A stretch of 64,000 nucleotides of DNA from RGIG3135 sp964477115 (GTDB lineage Bacteria; Actinomycetota; Coriobacteriia; Coriobacteriales; Eggerthellaceae). The notes below the pieces were generated by a model. It had not been told where the DNA came from. It searched no databases and was given only the letters and a program-made list of their open reading frames with translations. The translations under genes and the position numbers were made by a program. Below, in pieces: positions 1-8,864 of the stretch. Location of the stretch: assembly GCA_964477115.1 (NCBI GenBank), contig CAYZCY010000001.1, forward strand, positions 1-64,000, written 5' to 3'. The stretch's first letter is position 1. The number at the start of each line of letters is the position of its first letter.

Positions 1-9
1 ACACGATGG

Positions 10-15
10 TACAAT
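10..15 (+). promoter_or_regulatory. -10 box directly before phoH
   Basis: TACAAT lies six bases before the phoH ATG. Transcription from it would begin at or next to the start codon, giving a leaderless mRNA. No Shine-Dalgarno sequence is visible between box and ATG. The -35 region falls outside the window. Confidence 0.4.
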
Positions 16-21
16 GAGCTT

Positions 22-978
22 ATGACAAACACGACTCAAATCAACCTGACCGCTCCCTCAAGCGTTAGCATGGCCCTCATCGTCGGTGAGGCGGACTCCA
101 TCCTTCGCCTTCTGCAGGACACCTACGCTGCGCGCATCACCGTTAGGGGCGATACGATCGTGCTCGAAGGCGATCCCATCGAAGTGCAAACGCTTACCGC
201 GCTGTTCTCCGATTTGATCAAGCTTGTCGAAAGCGGCGAAGTCCCCACGCTTTCCTACGTACAACGCTCAATTGACCTTCTGCGAACGGCGGAGTATTCT
301 CCGACGGCCTTGCGAGAGGACATTCTGCTTACCTACCGCGGCAAGGCCATTCGCCCTAAAACCTCAGGTCAGAAGCGTTACGTTGATGCCATTCGAAACA
401 ACACCATTACCTTTGGCATAGGACCTGCCGGCACGGGCAAGACCTATCTTGCCATGGCTATGGCGGTTGCTGCGCTTAAACGCAAGGAAGTTGGACGCAT
501 CATCCTCACGCGTCCCATTGTCGAGGCGGGGGAGAACCTGGGTTTTCTTCCGGGCACGCTTCATGAGAAGGTGGATCCCTATATTCGCCCACTCTACGAC
601 GCCCTCTACGACATGACCGACATGGAGCGCGCCAACGTTCTCATAGAGAACGGCACTATCGAGATTGCACCTTTGGCCTTCATGCGCGGTCGTACCTTAA
701 ACGACAGCTTCATCATTTTGGATGAGGCGCAAAACACAACGTCCGAGCAGATGAAGATGTTTCTTACCCGCCTGGGTTTTGGCTCTAAGATCGTCGTAAC
801 GGGCGATATCAGCCAGATTGACCTCGGTAAGGTCACCTCGGGTCTCAGGCAGGTCCGTCCCATTCTCGAAGGCTTGAATGATATAGCGTTCTGTGATTTT
901 ACGGGCAAGGATGTCGTTCGCCACTCTCTTGTGGCAAAGATCGTCGCCGCCTACGACAAGGCAGCGGGAAAGGCCTAA
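22..978 (+). CDS. phoH: PhoH family P-loop ATPase
   Basis: This 318-residue protein is a PhoH/YbeZ-type cytoplasmic ATPase, a family linked to RNA metabolism and ribosome maturation and usually paired with YbeY, as here. Walker A GPAGTGKT lies at about residues 134-141 and a Walker B-like FIILDEAQN at about 236-244. The N-terminal ~110 residues are the small domain typical of the family. The ATG at 22 gives the normal family length, so the gene looks complete although it sits at the window edge. ybeY begins 3 nt after its stop, so the two are probably co-transcribed and coupled. The precise biochemical role of the family is not settled. Confidence 0.93.
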   Translation: MTNTTQINLTAPSSVSMALIVGEADSILRLLQDTYAARITVRGDTIVLEGDPIEVQTLTALFSDLIKLVESGEVPTLSYVQRSIDLLRTAEYSPTALREDILLTYRGKAIRPKTSGQKRYVDAIRNNTITFGIGPAGTGKTYLAMAMAVAALKRKEVGRIILTRPIVEAGENLGFLPGTLHEKVDPYIRPLYDALYDMTDMERANVLIENGTIEIAPLAFMRGRTLNDSFIILDEAQNTTSEQMKMFLTRLGFGSKIVVTGDISQIDLGKVTSGLRQVRPILEGLNDIAFCDFTGKDVVRHSLVAKIVAAYDKAAGKA

Positions 979-981
979 ACC

Positions 982-1449
982 ATGGAGATTCTCATCGACT
1001 ACCGCTATCGTGAAGAAGATCTCGTAGGACTGCCGATCGATTCTTTGTGCTGTTTCGTTCTCGAGCGGGAAGAAAAGCCTGAAAACGCCGAAGTGTCGGT
1101 CAGCTTCGTTGACGATGCGGAGATCGCTCAGCTCAACGAAGAGTATCGCGGCAAAGTTGGTCCGACCGACGTCCTTTCCTTCGAGTGCGATAACCTTGAA
1201 GACGAGATGAGCGGCTTTGGGTTTGAAGAGGATATTTACGAACTCGGCGACATCGTTATCGCAGTCGACGTTGCCGAGCGTCAAACCAAGGAATTCGGCA
1301 CCAACTTCGAAGAGGAGATCACCCTGCTTCTGGTGCACGGCTTGCTTCACCTGTGTGGATATGACCACATTGAAGACGACGAAGCTGAAATCATGGAGGC
1401 TCGCGAAGCCGAACTGATTGCCGCATGGAACCAAACGCGTCAGTCCTAA
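982..1449 (+). CDS. ybeY: Endoribonuclease YbeY (16S rRNA maturation)
   Basis: A 155-residue metal-dependent endoribonuclease of the UPF0054 family, involved in 16S rRNA 3'-end processing and ribosome quality control. The zinc-binding signature is intact, with His119, His123 and His129 in [11 protein letters not shown]. Length is normal. It starts 3 nt after phoH, and era, another 16S/30S maturation factor, lies two genes downstream. The cluster is therefore coherent for small-subunit assembly. Confidence 0.95.
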   Translation: MEILIDYRYREEDLVGLPIDSLCCFVLEREEKPENAEVSVSFVDDAEIAQLNEEYRGKVGPTDVLSFECDNLEDEMSGFGFEEDIYELGDIVIAVDVAERQTKEFGTNFEEEITLLLVHGLLHLCGYDHIEDDEAEIMEAREAELIAAWNQTRQS

Positions 1450-1467
1450 GCTTCGGTGTCTTTTGCC

Positions 1468-1827
1468 ATGCGTGGGCTGATCAGGTCTTTCAAATGCGCA
1501 GCTGAGGGTATCGTTTATTCGCTCAAGACTCAGCGCAATATGCGAATTCATGTATTTGTTGCACTTTGTGCCCTGCTGGCGAGTTGCCTTCTGAAGCTTG
1601 ATCCCGGCGAATGGGGTATTATCCTTTTGTGCATTGGCCTTGTGATGGCAGCAGAGTGCTTCAACACGGCTATTGAAGCTGTTGTTGACAGGGTATCTCC
1701 TGAAGTGCACCCACTTGCCAAGATTGCAAAGGATTGCGCTGCAGGGGCAGTGCTGATATGTGCATTGATTTCGGTTGCCGCGGGATTGGCGGTTTTCGTG
1801 CCGGCGTTGCTGGAACGCTTGGCTTAA
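1468..1827 (+). CDS. dgkA: Diacylglycerol/undecaprenol kinase (DgkA family)
   Basis: A small integral membrane kinase of about 119 residues. In Gram-positive bacteria this family mostly phosphorylates undecaprenol to replenish the peptidoglycan lipid carrier. The family motif [14 protein letters not shown] is present, with Glu, Asn, Glu and Asp ligands, followed by a KD pair. Three hydrophobic segments are apparent. I chose the ATG at 1468 because MRGLIRSFK matches the usual family N-terminus; a GTG at 1456 would add four residues. Neither start has a strong ribosome-binding site. It lies between ybeY and era, a common Gram-positive arrangement. Confidence 0.88.
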   Translation: MRGLIRSFKCAAEGIVYSLKTQRNMRIHVFVALCALLASCLLKLDPGEWGIILLCIGLVMAAECFNTAIEAVVDRVSPEVHPLAKIAKDCAAGAVLICALISVAAGLAVFVPALLERLA

Positions 1828-1871
1828 TACGCGCTCGTATGATCGGGTGATTAGGGCAGAAAGGGCTATTG

Positions 1872-2792
1872 ATGTTTGATATGTATGGCATGACGGAAGG
1901 CTTCAAGTCTGGTTTTGTCACGCTTGTCGGCAGGCCGAATGCAGGAAAGTCAACTCTGCTAAATGCCATCATGGGCAAAAAGATTGCCATCACCTCAAGC
2001 ACCGTCCAAACTACGCGCCACCGCTTCCGCGCGGTCTACTCGCGTGATGATTACCAGATGATCATCGTTGACACTCCCGGTTTGCACAAACCCAAAGACG
2101 CTCTTGGCGAAGAGCTCAACACCTCTGCCCTGAAGGCGCTTGAGGATGTTGATGTGGTCGCCATGCTGATCGATAGCTCCAAGCCCATTGGCAAGGGTGA
2201 CGAATGGGTGGCCGAACAGGTCAAGCGCGCTCGTTGCAAGAAGATCTGCGTTCTTTCCAAGACCGACATCGCAAGCCCGGAGCAGATCAGCGCTCAACGT
2301 GAAGCTGCAGAGAAGCTCATGCAATGGGATGCCATGGTTGCCCTGTCTTCCGAATCCGGCCGTAACGTCGATGCGTTCATCGAAGAAGTCGTCTACTTCC
2401 TCCCCGAAGGGCCAGCGTGGTTTCCCTCCGATATGGAGACCGATCAGCCCATGGAGGTTGTCATTGCCGAATTCATTCGCGAGAAGATCTTGCGTTCCTT
2501 TAACGACGAGGTGCCTCATGCCATTGGTGTTAAGGTTGAGGAGCTTGAATACCAGAAGAAGAGCGACCTCACGCGTATCTATGCCACAATCTTTGTGGAA
2601 AGAGACAGCCAGAAGGGCATCATCATTGGCAAGAAGGGCGCTGCCATTAAGAAAATCGGCTCCGAAGCTCGAGCGGACCTTGAGCACCTTCTTGGTACAA
2701 GGGTGTATCTCGATCTAACGGTGAAGGTCAAGAAGAACTGGCGCCGTGACGCTAACCAGATCAAGCGCTTTGGCTACGGTGAAGGGGCTTAA
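1872..2792 (+). CDS. era: GTPase Era
   Basis: Era is an essential GTPase that binds the 3' end of 16S rRNA and checks 30S assembly. The G1 motif GRPNAGKS is at about residues 20-27, G3 DTPGLH and G4 SKTD follow, and the C-terminal KH domain carries [11 protein letters not shown]. Length is about 306 residues, normal for the family. The ATG at 1872 is preceded by GAAAGGG; a TTG immediately upstream and ATGs at 1881 and 1890 are alternatives. It follows dgkA and precedes a PASTA protein gene by 4 nt. Confidence 0.95.
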   Translation: MFDMYGMTEGFKSGFVTLVGRPNAGKSTLLNAIMGKKIAITSSTVQTTRHRFRAVYSRDDYQMIIVDTPGLHKPKDALGEELNTSALKALEDVDVVAMLIDSSKPIGKGDEWVAEQVKRARCKKICVLSKTDIASPEQISAQREAAEKLMQWDAMVALSSESGRNVDAFIEEVVYFLPEGPAWFPSDMETDQPMEVVIAEFIREKILRSFNDEVPHAIGVKVEELEYQKKSDLTRIYATIFVERDSQKGIIIGKKGAAIKKIGSEARADLEHLLGTRVYLDLTVKVKKNWRRDANQIKRFGYGEGA

Positions 2793-2796
2793 CTTT

Positions 2797-4119
2797 ATGA
2801 GATGCCCTGAGTGCAATACCGAAAACATGGAGAGCGCTAAGTTCTGCAATGAATGCGGGCACTCTTTCGCACCCCCTTCAAGGGAGGCCTTGCTCAGCTC
2901 CCTGCCAAGTGTGGACTCCTTGTCTGAGGAATTTGACTTTTCCGATGTCGATACCAGCCAGACAGCTGATCTGAGCGGTTTGGAAAAGCTTGTCGATTCA
3001 AGCTACGTTCCGCCTCGGCAATCCGGTCGTCTTGGCAACACCATGGAGCTTCCCGCTGTGTCGGATGAAGCCACTCAAGGTAAAAGCTTCATTGCCGACA
3101 GCCCTTCTTCTGAGGATATAACCTCAAAACAGCCTGAGCTCACTCCTGAAGAGCGCGAGAAGCGTGCTTCTAAAAGGCGAATTGCGCTTGTCTGCACCTT
3201 GCTTGCCGTTTTGCTCGCGGCCTGCGGAGCATGGTTTACGTATTCCATGGAGTTCTGGGGCGGCAAAGACATTCCCGACGTAGTGGGCGAATCCGAGGCA
3301 AACGCCCAGTTTGTGCTCGAGCAAAAGGGCTTCACAACCCGTACCATGCTCGTCAAGTCGGATGAAGTTGCCGGCATCGTCCTTTTGACCGATCCCGCCT
3401 CTGGTCGTCGCGCGCCGGAAGGCAGCGAAGTCATTATGCACATTTCGACACCACGCGTGATCCCTGAGGTTGTGGGCCTTGCCGAAGACGAGGCAAAGGC
3501 GCTCATTTCCGCCGAAGGATTTACCAAGGTTGAATATACCTACGTGAAGTCCAATGACGAAGAGGGTCGCGTGCTTAGCATCAAGCCCGATCCGGGCACC
3601 GAGCAGAAGTCGGGTGTAGCTATAGTCGTCGAAATTACCCAGGCCTACACCGTGCCCGAAACGACCGGCATGAGCAAAGATGAGGCCAAGGGGGTTCTAG
3701 AAGCTGAAGGCTATTCGGTCTCCATTCAGTGGCATTATGACGAGAACGCGGTCGAAAACACTGCCTATGTCACCGATCCGGTTGCGGGCACCAAGCTCAA
3801 CTCCGGCTCTGAGGTCACACTGTATGTGAACATGAAGCGTTCCACGGTTCTTGTTAGCGAGACCAAGGCCTACCTCAACTCGCAGAGCACATTCAGCATC
3901 GGCGGAACCAACTATGAGATCAAGTCGGTTGACTCGGTGAGCTATCTGGGTGACAACCTGACTCAATACACCATCACCGCACGGCCCTTCGAAACCTATT
4001 ATTGGTTCGGCAGCATCGCCGATACTCGGTATGGCGAATACGGCTCGGTTACGGGCATTATCAGCTGGAACGACTCCAATCAAATCAGCGGATCCGACCC
4101 GAGCATCAAGAAGCTTTAG
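2797..4119 (+). CDS. Zinc-ribbon, single-TM protein with three PASTA domains
   Basis: A protein of 440 residues. It opens with a zinc ribbon (Cys3, Cys6, Cys17, Cys20), followed by an acidic, Ser-rich linker and one transmembrane helix at about residues 127-148. Three PASTA repeats start near residue 158 (IPDVVGES, IPEVVGLA, VPETTGMS), and a ~90-residue C-terminal domain I do not recognise completes it. PASTA domains bind muropeptides or lipid II and usually sit on PknB-type kinases or PBPs. No kinase domain is present here; a zinc ribbon occupies the cytoplasmic side instead. The ATG at 2797 is 4 nt after era. recO begins 4 nt after its stop, so it belongs to the era-recO operon. A cell-wall sensing role is inferred. 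Confidence 0.85.
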   Translation: MRCPECNTENMESAKFCNECGHSFAPPSREALLSSLPSVDSLSEEFDFSDVDTSQTADLSGLEKLVDSSYVPPRQSGRLGNTMELPAVSDEATQGKSFIADSPSSEDITSKQPELTPEEREKRASKRRIALVCTLLAVLLAACGAWFTYSMEFWGGKDIPDVVGESEANAQFVLEQKGFTTRTMLVKSDEVAGIVLLTDPASGRRAPEGSEVIMHISTPRVIPEVVGLAEDEAKALISAEGFTKVEYTYVKSNDEEGRVLSIKPDPGTEQKSGVAIVVEITQAYTVPETTGMSKDEAKGVLEAEGYSVSIQWHYDENAVENTAYVTDPVAGTKLNSGSEVTLYVNMKRSTVLVSETKAYLNSQSTFSIGGTNYEIKSVDSVSYLGDNLTQYTITARPFETYYWFGSIADTRYGEYGSVTGIISWNDSNQISGSDPSIKKL

Positions 4120-4123
4120 AGAA

Positions 4124-4903
4124 GTGTCGTCGCGAAACTATACGCAACGTGCCTTGGTTTTGAAGAAAACCAAGCTCTCCGAGTCTGACCTCATACTCAC
4201 CCTGCTTGCAGAAGACGGATCTCAAAAGCAGCTTGTGGCAAAGGGCGCGCGTAAGCCTGCGAGCCCCTTTTCATCTCGTCTCGAGCTGTTTTCTGTCGTA
4301 GACCTGCTCTGCGTCGAGGGTAGGAGCCTAGACATCGTAAAGGAAGCCCGCCTGATCGAAGGGCACGAAGCCCTGCGCTCTAGCGTAGAGCTAACTTACG
4401 CAGCGTCTCCCTTGCTCGAGCTTTTGAGCAAGGTTTCACAGCAGAACCTTAAGAACGATAAGCTCTATGCCTCGACAATCGTTGCCCTTAGCGCCATATG
4501 TTCATCTCCGATTGAGCTTGCACCGGCACTTTGCGCTGCGCAGCTTCTGAAAGTACTTGCATTCGAAGGCTTGAGGCCCACGTTTGTCCAATGCGCTTCC
4601 TGCGGCAGGCAGGCTGACACCTTCGAAGACCAAGGTAAGATATACAGCGCGCGCTTCTCTTTTGAGGGAGGGGGAGTGCTCTGTCCCGACTGTTCTGCCC
4701 ACTCGGAAGTCATGCACCTGTCAACGGCAACCTTAAGCTGGGCTGATTTTCTTCTTCGAAGCGCATATTCGGATATACTTGGACGAACCGTAGAGCTCGA
4801 GGCGTCTTTTGATGTGTTGCGTTTGTGCCAGGGTCTCATTCGCGCGCAGCTCGGCATACGCTTGAAGTCCCTCGACATGCTTTTCACCTGCGGTTTGTTC
4901 TAG
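4124..4903 (+). CDS. recO: DNA repair protein RecO
   Basis: A 259-residue recombination mediator that loads RecA on SSB-coated single-stranded DNA together with RecR. The N-terminal OB-fold starts TQRALVLKKTKLSESDLIL, and the internal zinc site has CASCG and CPDC. The GTG at 4124 is selected because it follows the previous stop by 4 nt and gives the family's usual N-terminus. An upstream in-frame extension would overlap the PASTA gene. The era-recO order is common in Gram-positive bacteria. Confidence 0.92.
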   Translation: MSSRNYTQRALVLKKTKLSESDLILTLLAEDGSQKQLVAKGARKPASPFSSRLELFSVVDLLCVEGRSLDIVKEARLIEGHEALRSSVELTYAASPLLELLSKVSQQNLKNDKLYASTIVALSAICSSPIELAPALCAAQLLKVLAFEGLRPTFVQCASCGRQADTFEDQGKIYSARFSFEGGGVLCPDCSAHSEVMHLSTATLSWADFLLRSAYSDILGRTVELEASFDVLRLCQGLIRAQLGIRLKSLDMLFTCGLF

Positions 4904-4955
4904 ATTAGGCAAATTTTTCCTTGCCTGGCAAACAATCATTCAATAGAATAGAAAA

Positions 4956-4979
4956 GCTGTGTTTTCACACAGCGGTTTT
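4956..4979 (+). terminator. Probable terminator after recO
   Basis: A perfect 7-bp stem GCTGTGT/ACACAGC with a 4-nt loop is followed by GGTTTTC. The T-run is short and separated by two G, so strength is uncertain. It separates the phoH-recO operon from rpsO. Confidence 0.5.
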
Positions 4980-5080
4980 CTCCTAGCTCTCATGCGCCAC
5001 CCGCTTGATTGCTCGGAGTTAACGAATAGGGGCCAAGTGAATTGGTCAAATGAGCATGCCATAACATGAAAGGTGGAACA

Positions 5081-5368
5081 ATGGCTAACAAGGACAGCAT
5101 CAGCAAGGAGCGCACCGCAGAGCTCATCGCCGAGTTTGGCAAGAATGAGCACGACTCCGGTAGCGCAGAGGTTCAGGTTGCAATCCTCACCGAGCGCATC
5201 CGCAACCTCACCGAGCACCTGAAGGAGCACAAGAAGGATAATCACACCCGTCGTGGCCTTATGATGCTCATCGGTAAGCGTCGCGGTCTGCTGAAGTACA
5301 TCAAGAAGCAGGACATCGACAACTACCGTGCTCTCATCAAGAAGCTCGGCATCCGCGACAACATCTAA
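5081..5368 (+). CDS. rpsO: 30S ribosomal protein S15
   Basis: S15 binds the central domain of 16S rRNA early in 30S assembly. The 95-residue sequence carries the family core [16 protein letters not shown] and [12 protein letters not shown] and is slightly longer than the usual 89. The start at 5081 follows AAAGGTGG with proper spacing; an in-frame ATG at 5066 contains that ribosome-binding site and is rejected. pnp follows after a terminator-like hairpin, the same rpsO-pnp order as in many bacteria. Confidence 0.97.
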   Translation: MANKDSISKERTAELIAEFGKNEHDSGSAEVQVAILTERIRNLTEHLKEHKKDNHTRRGLMMLIGKRRGLLKYIKKQDIDNYRALIKKLGIRDNI

Positions 5369-5384
5369 AGCAGTCACAACTCAG

Positions 5385-5409
5385 GGCCCGCTTTGCGGGC
5401 CTTGTGTTT
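5385..5409 (+). terminator. Terminator after rpsO
   Basis: GGCCCGC-TTT-GCGGGCC is followed by TTGTGTTT. It is a strong G+C stem with a moderately T-rich tail, 16 nt after the rpsO stop. Confidence 0.7.
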
Positions 5410-5526
5410 GCTCGTCCTCCAAAGGCTAATCTGCATAGCCATTCGGCTGTGTAAGGCGGGTGAAGGCGCATGAGGTGCCTTTGCTCGCAGGGGAGGGAAT
5501 ATAAGTACCAAACCCTGAAGAAGCTT

Positions 5527-5544
5527 GTACGCAATAGGGCGTAC
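5527..5544 (+). promoter_or_regulatory. Hairpin in the pnp leader
   Basis: GTACGC-AATAGG-GCGTAC lies 25 nt before the pnp start, directly before GAGGTAAGAG. In enterobacteria PNPase autoregulates through a structured leader. Whether this hairpin does the same is a guess. The rest of the 5410-5569 interval shows a TATAAG at 5500-5505 without a convincing -35. Confidence 0.25.
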
Positions 5545-5569
5545 GAGGTAAGAGAAAGAACATAAACAC

Positions 5570-7762
5570 ATGAACAAAATCGTCGAATCTTTTGAGCTGT
5601 TCGGCAAGGAGTATCGCCTTGAGACCGGGGAGCTTGCCAAGCAGGCAACTGGTGCAGTCCTCGTTACCTGCGGCGAGACCACCGTTCTGGTGACCGCCGT
5701 TGTCTCCAAGCAGGAGAAGGATTATGACTTCTTCCCGCTGACTGTCGACTTCATGGAGAAGATGTACTCCGTCGGCCGCATCCCGGGCGGCTACCTGAAG
5801 CGCGAGGCTAAGCCTTCCGATAAGGGCACGCTGACTGCTCGTATGATCGACCGACCCATCCGCCCCGGCTTCCCGGATGGTTATAAGAACGAAGTCCACG
5901 TTGTTGCAACCACGCTCGTTTGCGATGGTCAGAATCCGCCCGACACCATCTGCGTCGCAGGTGCCTCTGCGGCTCTCATGGCCGGTGGTGCTCCCTTTGA
6001 GGGGCCTGCAGCATGCGTTCGCATCGCCCGCAACACCGAGACCGGTGAATTTATCGTAAACCCGACCTATGCAGAAGAAGAGGCATCCGATCTCGAGCTC
6101 ACCATCGCCGGCACCGCCGACTACATCTCCATGGTCGAGGCTGGCGCTAAGGAGATCTCCGAGGAGGACATGCTCGCTGCCATGACTTTTGGCCAGGAGG
6201 CAATCGCCGCCTTCTGCGAGAAGCAGGCTGAGTTCCTCGCCAAGGTCAACCCCACTCCTATGGAGTACACCATTCATGCAGCTGATCCCTGCATCGCCGA
6301 GCGCGTTGCTCCCTATTTTGATCAGATGTCCGCAGCACTTCGCGACGCAGACAAGCTCTCTCGCGTTGAGAAGGTTGCCGCGCTCAAGGATCAGATCAAG
6401 GCCGAACAGTTCGACGAGGACGAACTCGCATCTTGGGGTTCCGACATTGCCGCAGAGCTCAAGAAGCTCGAGAAGAAGGCCATGCGCAAGATGATCATTG
6501 AGACCGGTGAGCGCGCTGACGGCCGTCGTCCCGAAGAGGTTCGCCCACTTCACATTGTCCCCGGCTACCTTCCTCGCGTTCACGGCTGCGGTCTGTTCCA
6601 GCGTGGTCAGACTCAGGTTATGAGCGTTTGCACCTTGGGTATGCTCAACGAGTGGCAGCGTCTTGACACCATCGATCCCGCTGAGGGCAAGCGCTACATG
6701 CATCAGTACAATTTCCCGCCCTACTGCACTGGCGAAGTTGGTCGCATGGGCGCACCGAAGCGCCGCGAGATCGGCCATGGTGCCCTTGCCGAAAAGGCAC
6801 TTCTCCCGGTTCTGCCCACTGAGGACGAATTCCCCTACGCAATTCGCGTGGTTTCTGAGGTCCTCGAGTCCAACGGCTCCTCTTCCATGGCTTCCACCTG
6901 CGGTTCCACCTTGGCTCTCATGGATGCAGGCGTTCCGATCAAGGCTCCCGTTTCCGGCGTTGCCATGGGTCTCATCAAGGAAGGCGATGATGTTGTAATC
7001 CTGACCGACATCCAGGGCGTTGAGGACTTCCTCGGCGACATGGACTTCAAGGTCTGCGGTACCGAGAAGGGTATCACCGCTCTTCAGATGGACAACAAGG
7101 CAAAGGGCCTTTCCGTTGAAATCCTCGCCCGCGCTCTGAAGCAGGCTCATGAGGGTCGCGCTCATATCCTGGGCGCAATGCTTGAGGCCATCCCCGCTCC
7201 GCGCAGCGAAATGCGCGAGACCGCTCCGCGCATCGAGACCATCAAGATCCCGGTTGATAAGATTCGCGACGTCATCGGATCTGGCGGCAAGGTTGTCCGC
7301 GGCATTCAGGAGGAGACCGGCGCATCCATCGACATCCAGGAAGATGGCACCATTCATGTCGGCGCAACCGACGGCTCGTCCATGGAAGCTGCTAAGGCCA
7401 TGATCCTCGGCATCGTCAAGGAGCCCGAGGTAGGCGAGGTCTTCGAAGGTGAAGTCGTGGGCATCAAGGACTTCGGCGCCTTTGTGAAGCTCACCCCCGG
7501 CAAGGACGGCCTGCTCCACATTTCCCGTGTTGCTAACGGTCGCGTCGCAAAGGTGGAAGACGTTTTGAACCTTGGCGATATCGTTAAGGTTGAGGTTATC
7601 GAAATCGACCCGAAGAGCGGCAAGATCTCCCTCGACCGCCTTGATAAGCCCGAGGCGCCGGCGGGTTCTGCACCCGAGCGTCGTCCCGAGCGCGATAACC
7701 GCCCCGGTCGCGGTATGCGCGAAGGTGATGGCCGCAAGCCGCGTCGTCGTCACGACAACTAA
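5570..7762 (+). CDS. pnp: Polyribonucleotide nucleotidyltransferase (PNPase)
   Basis: A 730-residue phosphorolytic 3'-5' exoribonuclease that acts as a trimer in mRNA turnover. There are two RNase PH domains, the first from about residue 10 and the second from about 310 (ERADGRRPEEVRPLHI). A KH domain with VIGSGGKVVRGI and an S1 domain (GEVFEGEVVGIKDFGAFV) follow, with a basic Arg/Gly-rich tail of about 30 residues. The ATG at 5570 gives the typical start. A terminator follows. RNase J and RNase Y are encoded 2 kb and 13 kb downstream. Confidence 0.97.
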   Translation: MNKIVESFELFGKEYRLETGELAKQATGAVLVTCGETTVLVTAVVSKQEKDYDFFPLTVDFMEKMYSVGRIPGGYLKREAKPSDKGTLTARMIDRPIRPGFPDGYKNEVHVVATTLVCDGQNPPDTICVAGASAALMAGGAPFEGPAACVRIARNTETGEFIVNPTYAEEEASDLELTIAGTADYISMVEAGAKEISEEDMLAAMTFGQEAIAAFCEKQAEFLAKVNPTPMEYTIHAADPCIAERVAPYFDQMSAALRDADKLSRVEKVAALKDQIKAEQFDEDELASWGSDIAAELKKLEKKAMRKMIIETGERADGRRPEEVRPLHIVPGYLPRVHGCGLFQRGQTQVMSVCTLGMLNEWQRLDTIDPAEGKRYMHQYNFPPYCTGEVGRMGAPKRREIGHGALAEKALLPVLPTEDEFPYAIRVVSEVLESNGSSSMASTCGSTLALMDAGVPIKAPVSGVAMGLIKEGDDVVILTDIQGVEDFLGDMDFKVCGTEKGITALQMDNKAKGLSVEILARALKQAHEGRAHILGAMLEAIPAPRSEMRETAPRIETIKIPVDKIRDVIGSGGKVVRGIQEETGASIDIQEDGTIHVGATDGSSMEAAKAMILGIVKEPEVGEVFEGEVVGIKDFGAFVKLTPGKDGLLHISRVANGRVAKVEDVLNLGDIVKVEVIEIDPKSGKISLDRLDKPEAPAGSAPERRPERDNRPGRGMREGDGRKPRRRHDN

Positions 7763-7797
7763 AGCCAAAGTTTGAGGCTTAAACCGCGTACCTGCAG

Positions 7798-7825
7798 GGA
7801 GCTCGCCTATGTGCGAGCTCCTTTT
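7798..7825 (+). terminator. Intrinsic terminator after pnp
   Basis: A perfect 9-bp stem GGAGCTCGC/GCGAGCTCC with a 6-nt loop is followed by TTTT, 35 nt downstream of the pnp stop. Confidence 0.85.
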
Positions 7826-7920
7826 CGTATGCAGGGAAGGCGGAGCTTGCATGGTTTAACCGCGCGCCGTGTTCAAGCGTGGTTTCCATGCAGGTGAGCC
7901 CGACATCATGTTCTTTAGAC

Positions 7921-7926
7921 TATAAT
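7921..7926 (+). promoter_or_regulatory. Candidate -10 box for dapB
   Basis: A perfect TATAAT lies 45 nt before the dapB start and downstream of the pnp terminator. No good -35 is visible at 16-18 bp spacing, so the call rests on the -10 and the location. Confidence 0.45.
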
Positions 7927-7970
7927 CCTTAGGGTTCAAATACATCTAACACGTTACCCGGGAGGTAGTC

Positions 7971-8738
7971 ATGATTAAGGTTGCTGTTGTAGGTTGTGCC
8001 GGTCGTATGGGATCTACCGTGGTCAGCACCGTCAAAGCGGCAGATGATCTTGAGCTGGTATGCGGCGTTGACCCCTCTCATGCGGATCTCGACTACCCGA
8101 TGTACGCCAATCTTGCCGATGCGATTGAACACGAAGACTTCGATGTTTTGGTTGACTTCACCCAGCCAAACGTCGTTGCGGGAAACCTCGCCCTTGCGCT
8201 TCCCGCCGGCATCAACTGCGTTGTTGGGACCACGGGCCTTTCCACCGAAAAGCTTGAGGAGCTGGCGGCAACGGCTGCAAACGATGCCTGCCTGTTCTAT
8301 GCGCCCAATTTCACCACCGGCGCCGTACTCATGATGCAGTTTGCCAAGGCCGCCGCACCCTTCTTCCCCGAGGCGGAAGTTATCGAATACCATCACTGCA
8401 ACAAGAAGGATGCGCCTTCCGGTACCGCGGTCCGCACAGCTGAGTTGATCTCTGAAGGTCGCGAAGGTCGCGTAAGCGCAGCCCCCGGCTCTGAAACCGA
8501 GATTGAGGGCGCGCAGGGCGCGCGCGGTGCGCTCATGGCCGGTGTTCCGGTTCATTCCGTTCGTTCCATGGGGTTTGTCGCAAGTCAGGAGGTCATTTTC
8601 GGTAGCATGGGACAGACGCTTACCATTCGTCATGACTCCTGGGATCGCAGCTCCTATATGCCCGGCGTACTCCTTGGCATCCGTGAAGCACAGAAACGCT
8701 CCGGCCTCATCATCGGCCTCGAGAACTTCATGCTGTAG
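7971..8738 (+). CDS. dapB: 4-hydroxy-tetrahydrodipicolinate reductase
   Basis: DapB reduces the product of DapA with NAD(P)H in the lysine/diaminopimelate pathway, which supplies cell-wall cross-links. The N-terminal Rossmann motif VVGCAGRMG is present, as is the signature HHCNKKDAPSGTA with the catalytic His and Lys. At 255 residues the length is normal. The ATG follows GGGAGGT. dapA lies 126 bp downstream on the same strand. Confidence 0.95.
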   Translation: MIKVAVVGCAGRMGSTVVSTVKAADDLELVCGVDPSHADLDYPMYANLADAIEHEDFDVLVDFTQPNVVAGNLALALPAGINCVVGTTGLSTEKLEELAATAANDACLFYAPNFTTGAVLMMQFAKAAAPFFPEAEVIEYHHCNKKDAPSGTAVRTAELISEGREGRVSAAPGSETEIEGAQGARGALMAGVPVHSVRSMGFVASQEVIFGSMGQTLTIRHDSWDRSSYMPGVLLGIREAQKRSGLIIGLENFML

Positions 8739-8864
8739 AGAGGCTTTGTTTAATCTACGTCAAACTTTGCCGCTATTTCGCCTTATTGGCGCCAGTAGTG
8801 GCATAATTTCAAACATGCAAGCATTGCCGTTTGACGGCTTGAATTATACGTGATTGGAGATCCA

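Noticed and set aside
5426..7852. Very long open frame antisense to pnp (808 residues)
   Set aside because: It mirrors the codon bias of pnp in the opposite strand, has no ribosome-binding site, no recognisable domain and runs over the intergenic terminator.
8739..8864. Lysine riboswitch upstream of dapA
   Set aside because: The interval is only 126 nt and shows none of the conserved riboswitch core or an expression-platform hairpin.
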